Shown here: one piece after another, positions 61,459 through 64,000 of the stretch
Layout of the letters: each line of letters starts with the position of its first letter
How positions within the stretch are numbered: the first letter of the stretch is position 1
Program-made: the position numbers and the translations under genes
The notes under the pieces: model-generated
Told to the model about the DNA's origin: nothing
Databases searched by the model: none
Seen by the model: only the letters and a program-made list of their open reading frames with translations
NCBI GenBank assembly: GCA_014898415.1
Contig: RCTD01000017.1
Span: 247,001 to 311,000, forward strand
DNA: 64,000 nt
Origin: Stromatinia cepivora
Taxonomy: Eukaryota > Ascomycota > Leotiomycetes > Helotiales > Sclerotiniaceae
Reading direction: 5' to 3'

Positions 61459-63851
61459 ATGCCTTACACTCCACCTTCCCAACGGTCTCCTGCCAGCTCT
61501 ACCACTCATTCCCCTGCTGTCTCGAGACGCTCCTCATACCAACTTGGCCACCATACCCCAGCTCCAAGACCGGAGTTGCCAAGGTCCACTTCCTACCTCA
61601 CTAGACACCGACGGACTCCTTCGGTTAAATCAACACCTTTTGGGCCTACACTAGACCCAACCCCTCCTGGCACGGCTGATGGTGAAAAGGGTCCTAGTCA
61701 TGATACAAATAGTAGCTTGACTGCCTCTAGCAGTCTTCGACAATCACCCCCTCCTGTTACAGACGAAATCAAGATGCCTATCGGAGTAGTCATGTCACCG
61801 CCAGATTCAACCCAGAACTCTGATGAAGAGGATAATGGATTGAGAGGGAGGAAGTTGGAAAACTTGGAGGAATTACAAGCTGCCATTAGAGTTATCGAAC
61901 AACACAGAGAGAGTTCACCTAACAGAGCATCATCAGAGATCGAAAAACTTACCCAAGCTATATCACTTCTACCCATCAACAAAGATACAAAGGATATAAA
62001 GGATAAGCCAACGTCGGAGCACATTGAAAAGTCTCAACCTCCTCGAAAGCTTCAACATCAGAGATCGAGCACAGAAACAGTTTTCCTCGATCTAAGAAGC
62101 AACCAGAACAACCAGTCGGCACCGGAAACACCTACAACAGGCTCTGATGATGAGTTGAGTGATGAGGAAGCCGAGATGGCGAGAAGGAAGCCTCAGATGC
62201 TTAGGAAGAAGTCAGGAGAACTTGTTAGACCAGCTCTTCGACCATCCTCTGCTAAAAGGCGCCCATCATCCATGCCTGGTACACCAACATTCTCCAAGGC
62301 TGTTCACTTCGATTCACACCTCGAACATGTACGCCATTTCCTTCAAGTCGATCGACCTCTCGCTGTCAGTGCTGGTTCTTCTCCTGTTGAATCATACGAA
62401 AGTGATTCGGAATTCCCATTCGGTCATGATGATGACTCCAACAACAGAGGACCACCATTTGAATGGGAAATCATTGTCTCCAACTTCCCTCCGATGACTG
62501 CACAACGAGCAGCTTTGCCCGTTCGTGTGGAAAGAGTTTTTCTATCGGCGGACAACAAGAACTTGATCGGAACCGTTGCTGTTGCCAACTTGGCATTCAA
62601 CAAATTAGTCGTTGCTAGATTTACGTTGGATTACTGGAAGACTACATCAGAAGTCGTTGCTGAATACAACAATGATATCCGTCAACCAAAACATTCTGAT
62701 GGATGTGATCGTTTTAACTTCAACATCAAGCTTGCCGACCAAGCAAACCTTGAGGCAAAGACAATGTTCTTTTGTGTAAAGTACTGTGTCAATGGTGTGG
62801 AATACTGGGATAATAACAATTCCACCAACTTCCAGATTGATTTCCGAAAGAAGGCAAAGTTACAAAATGGAAAGAGAAGCTCACCAGGAGCAGCATCAAG
62901 ATCAGCCAACTCATTACCGAGAAGTAACAAAAAGTCACCGCCGGCGGCTCCAATGAAGAAGTCTGCAGCTTTTGACGACTTCTCCAATGACTTTGATTCG
63001 AAATATCTGAACTCCAACTTCAAACTGCCGGTCGCAGATTATCTTGGAGAATCAAATACTGTAAGATTGAAGGGAGTCAAATCTGCTGTCACCTTGGCAT
63101 CTGATAACCGCAGCCGACGTGCACCAATGAACACGAACGCAGCTGGTGGTCAAGCCTTTGGTCACAGATATGACTTTGGTGCTTCTCTTAATGCTGCTAT
63201 TAGTGCAGCTAATTCTACCCTCGGTGAGAAAAGTGGTATCACAATGAAGTCAAAGAGACCTGCACCAATTAGTGAAACGAGAAAGTTTATCGACCATGAT
63301 GAACAAGTATCACCACTCTCAATGTCAGCTCCAAAGACTTTTGACCACTCCACTCCATCGAAGACTTTACCTTCTGCGGGTACAAGCACAAGTGGAACAG
63401 GTTCACCAAGACCCGTTGGTACTGAGAAGCCTGTACTAGCATCACAATCATACAATGAACTTCTCGACAAGTATTGCTTCGTACGTACCAACGAACACCA
63501 CTGGGCATAGTAAAGGGATTAAGCTAATTGAATGTTGTATTATAGTTTGGGTCAGTGAAGAACTCGCCACAATTAAAAGATGGTACTGCGAGATCTGGTC
63601 AATATGACGGAAATAATGATGATGGTTACCTTTTTGGTTCTGTCGATTCAACGGCTAGCAATTCACCAATCACAATGCCACACATGAATAATCGATCTTC
63701 CTCTCATGGAGTAAGCCCTGAAGGTACTCGTTCTACATCGCCTGCTCCTATGACAGGCTTTGTTTCGGGTACGTCTCCGATGTATCCTTACCACATGCAT
63801 GGTGGTTTTCCTTTCAACGACACTCATGCAGCAACAGCAATTCGAGGTTGA
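61459..63851 (+). CDS. Glycogen-targeting PP1 regulatory subunit (Gac1/Pig2-like, CBM21)
   Basis: Such subunits bring type-1 protein phosphatase to glycogen, where it activates glycogen synthase. Exons 61459-63480 and 63546-63851 (65-nt intron, GTACGT..TATAG, phase 0) give 775 residues. The long N-terminal part is Ser/Pro-rich and disordered (MPYTPPSQRSPASSTTHSPA), with acidic SDDELSDEEAEM. At 280-284 is KAVHF, an RVxF-type PP1-docking motif, directly followed by DSHLEHVRHFLQVDRP as in fungal Gac1 relatives. The CBM21 domain spans about 336-461: WEIIVSNFP, VERVFLSADNKNLIGTVAVA, RFTLDYWKTTSEV and ending VNGVEYWDNNNSTNFQIDF, i.e. the glycogen-binding signature WDNNxxxNY/F. The Ser/Thr-rich C-terminal third ends in a Met/His/Gly-rich tail (MYPYHMHGGFPFND). 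The gene looks complete; 149 bases of 3' flank remain. The leader contains uORFs. Confidence 0.92.
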
Positions 63852-64000
63852 ACAAAACCCTTTGATGATAAAATTGTCAAATCAACAACGAAACCTATTT
63901 ACAATCACGATCATGAATACTCGAATCATGAAACGAAAATCTAATTCTCTCGAAAGATACTACTCGTGTCCTTTATGGATCAGACTAATCACCTCTTTAT

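Overview
The window looks like chromosomal DNA of a filamentous ascomycete. Genes are split by short spliceosomal introns (mostly about 45-75 nt, GT..AG, often with a CTAAC-like branch site). Intergenic DNA is AT-leaning with pyrimidine-rich leaders. The gene set is fungal: Atg17, an extracellular laccase, a C2H2 regulator, a T1-type ribonuclease, a UstYa-family relic and a Gac1-like PP1 subunit. Protein style suggests Leotiomycetes, perhaps Sclerotiniaceae (Botrytis/Sclerotinia). That placement is inference from recall, not from a search. All exon joins were read by hand from splice signals and reading frame.

Layout. 0-10 kb: the 3' end of a phytanoyl-CoA-dioxygenase-like gene (+), atg17 (-, three exons), a secreted laccase (+, four exons), and a possible membrane-protein fragment. 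10-14 kb: a six-exon gene for an acidic 1099-residue protein ending in two ubiquitin-interacting-motif-like helices. 14-22.6 kb: mostly non-coding, with a 25-bp tandem repeat and one C2H2 zinc-finger gene. 22.6-32.6 kb: an accessory block with a berberine-bridge-type FAD oxidase gene carrying a frameshift and an early stop, a small secreted Tyr/Gly-repeat protein (-), a UstYa/DUF3328-family gene with two frameshifts, and an unfamiliar six-exon 813-residue protein with a HEFA motif. 33-38 kb: a Ser/Thr-rich single-pass membrane protein (+), a guanyl-specific ribonuclease (-), and a 2EXR/F-box-like gene with one frameshift. 38.4-40.5 kb: a very AT-rich patch, then a decayed paralogue of the 2EXR-like gene. 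41-48 kb: repeats and a decayed SERF/4F5-family gene (-). 48.8-50.8 kb: a small secreted CVNH-like protein and a GC-rich ORF. 50.8-61.4 kb: a roughly 10.6-kb stretch without a convincing gene, ending in a uORF-bearing leader. 61.4-63.9 kb: a glycogen-targeting PP1 regulatory subunit (RVxF plus CBM21).

Biology. The housekeeping parts (Atg17, PP1/glycogen subunit) serve nutrient and starvation responses. The laccase, CVNH-like protein, Tyr/Gly protein and possibly the ribonuclease would act outside the cell. The most striking feature is how many accessory genes are in decay: five loci carry frameshifts or stops. Two of them (FAD oxidase and UstYa-like) flank a secreted, Tyr-rich, KKR-containing small protein. 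This is the architecture one would look for in a fungal RiPP (dikaritin-like) locus, here apparently dying or dead.
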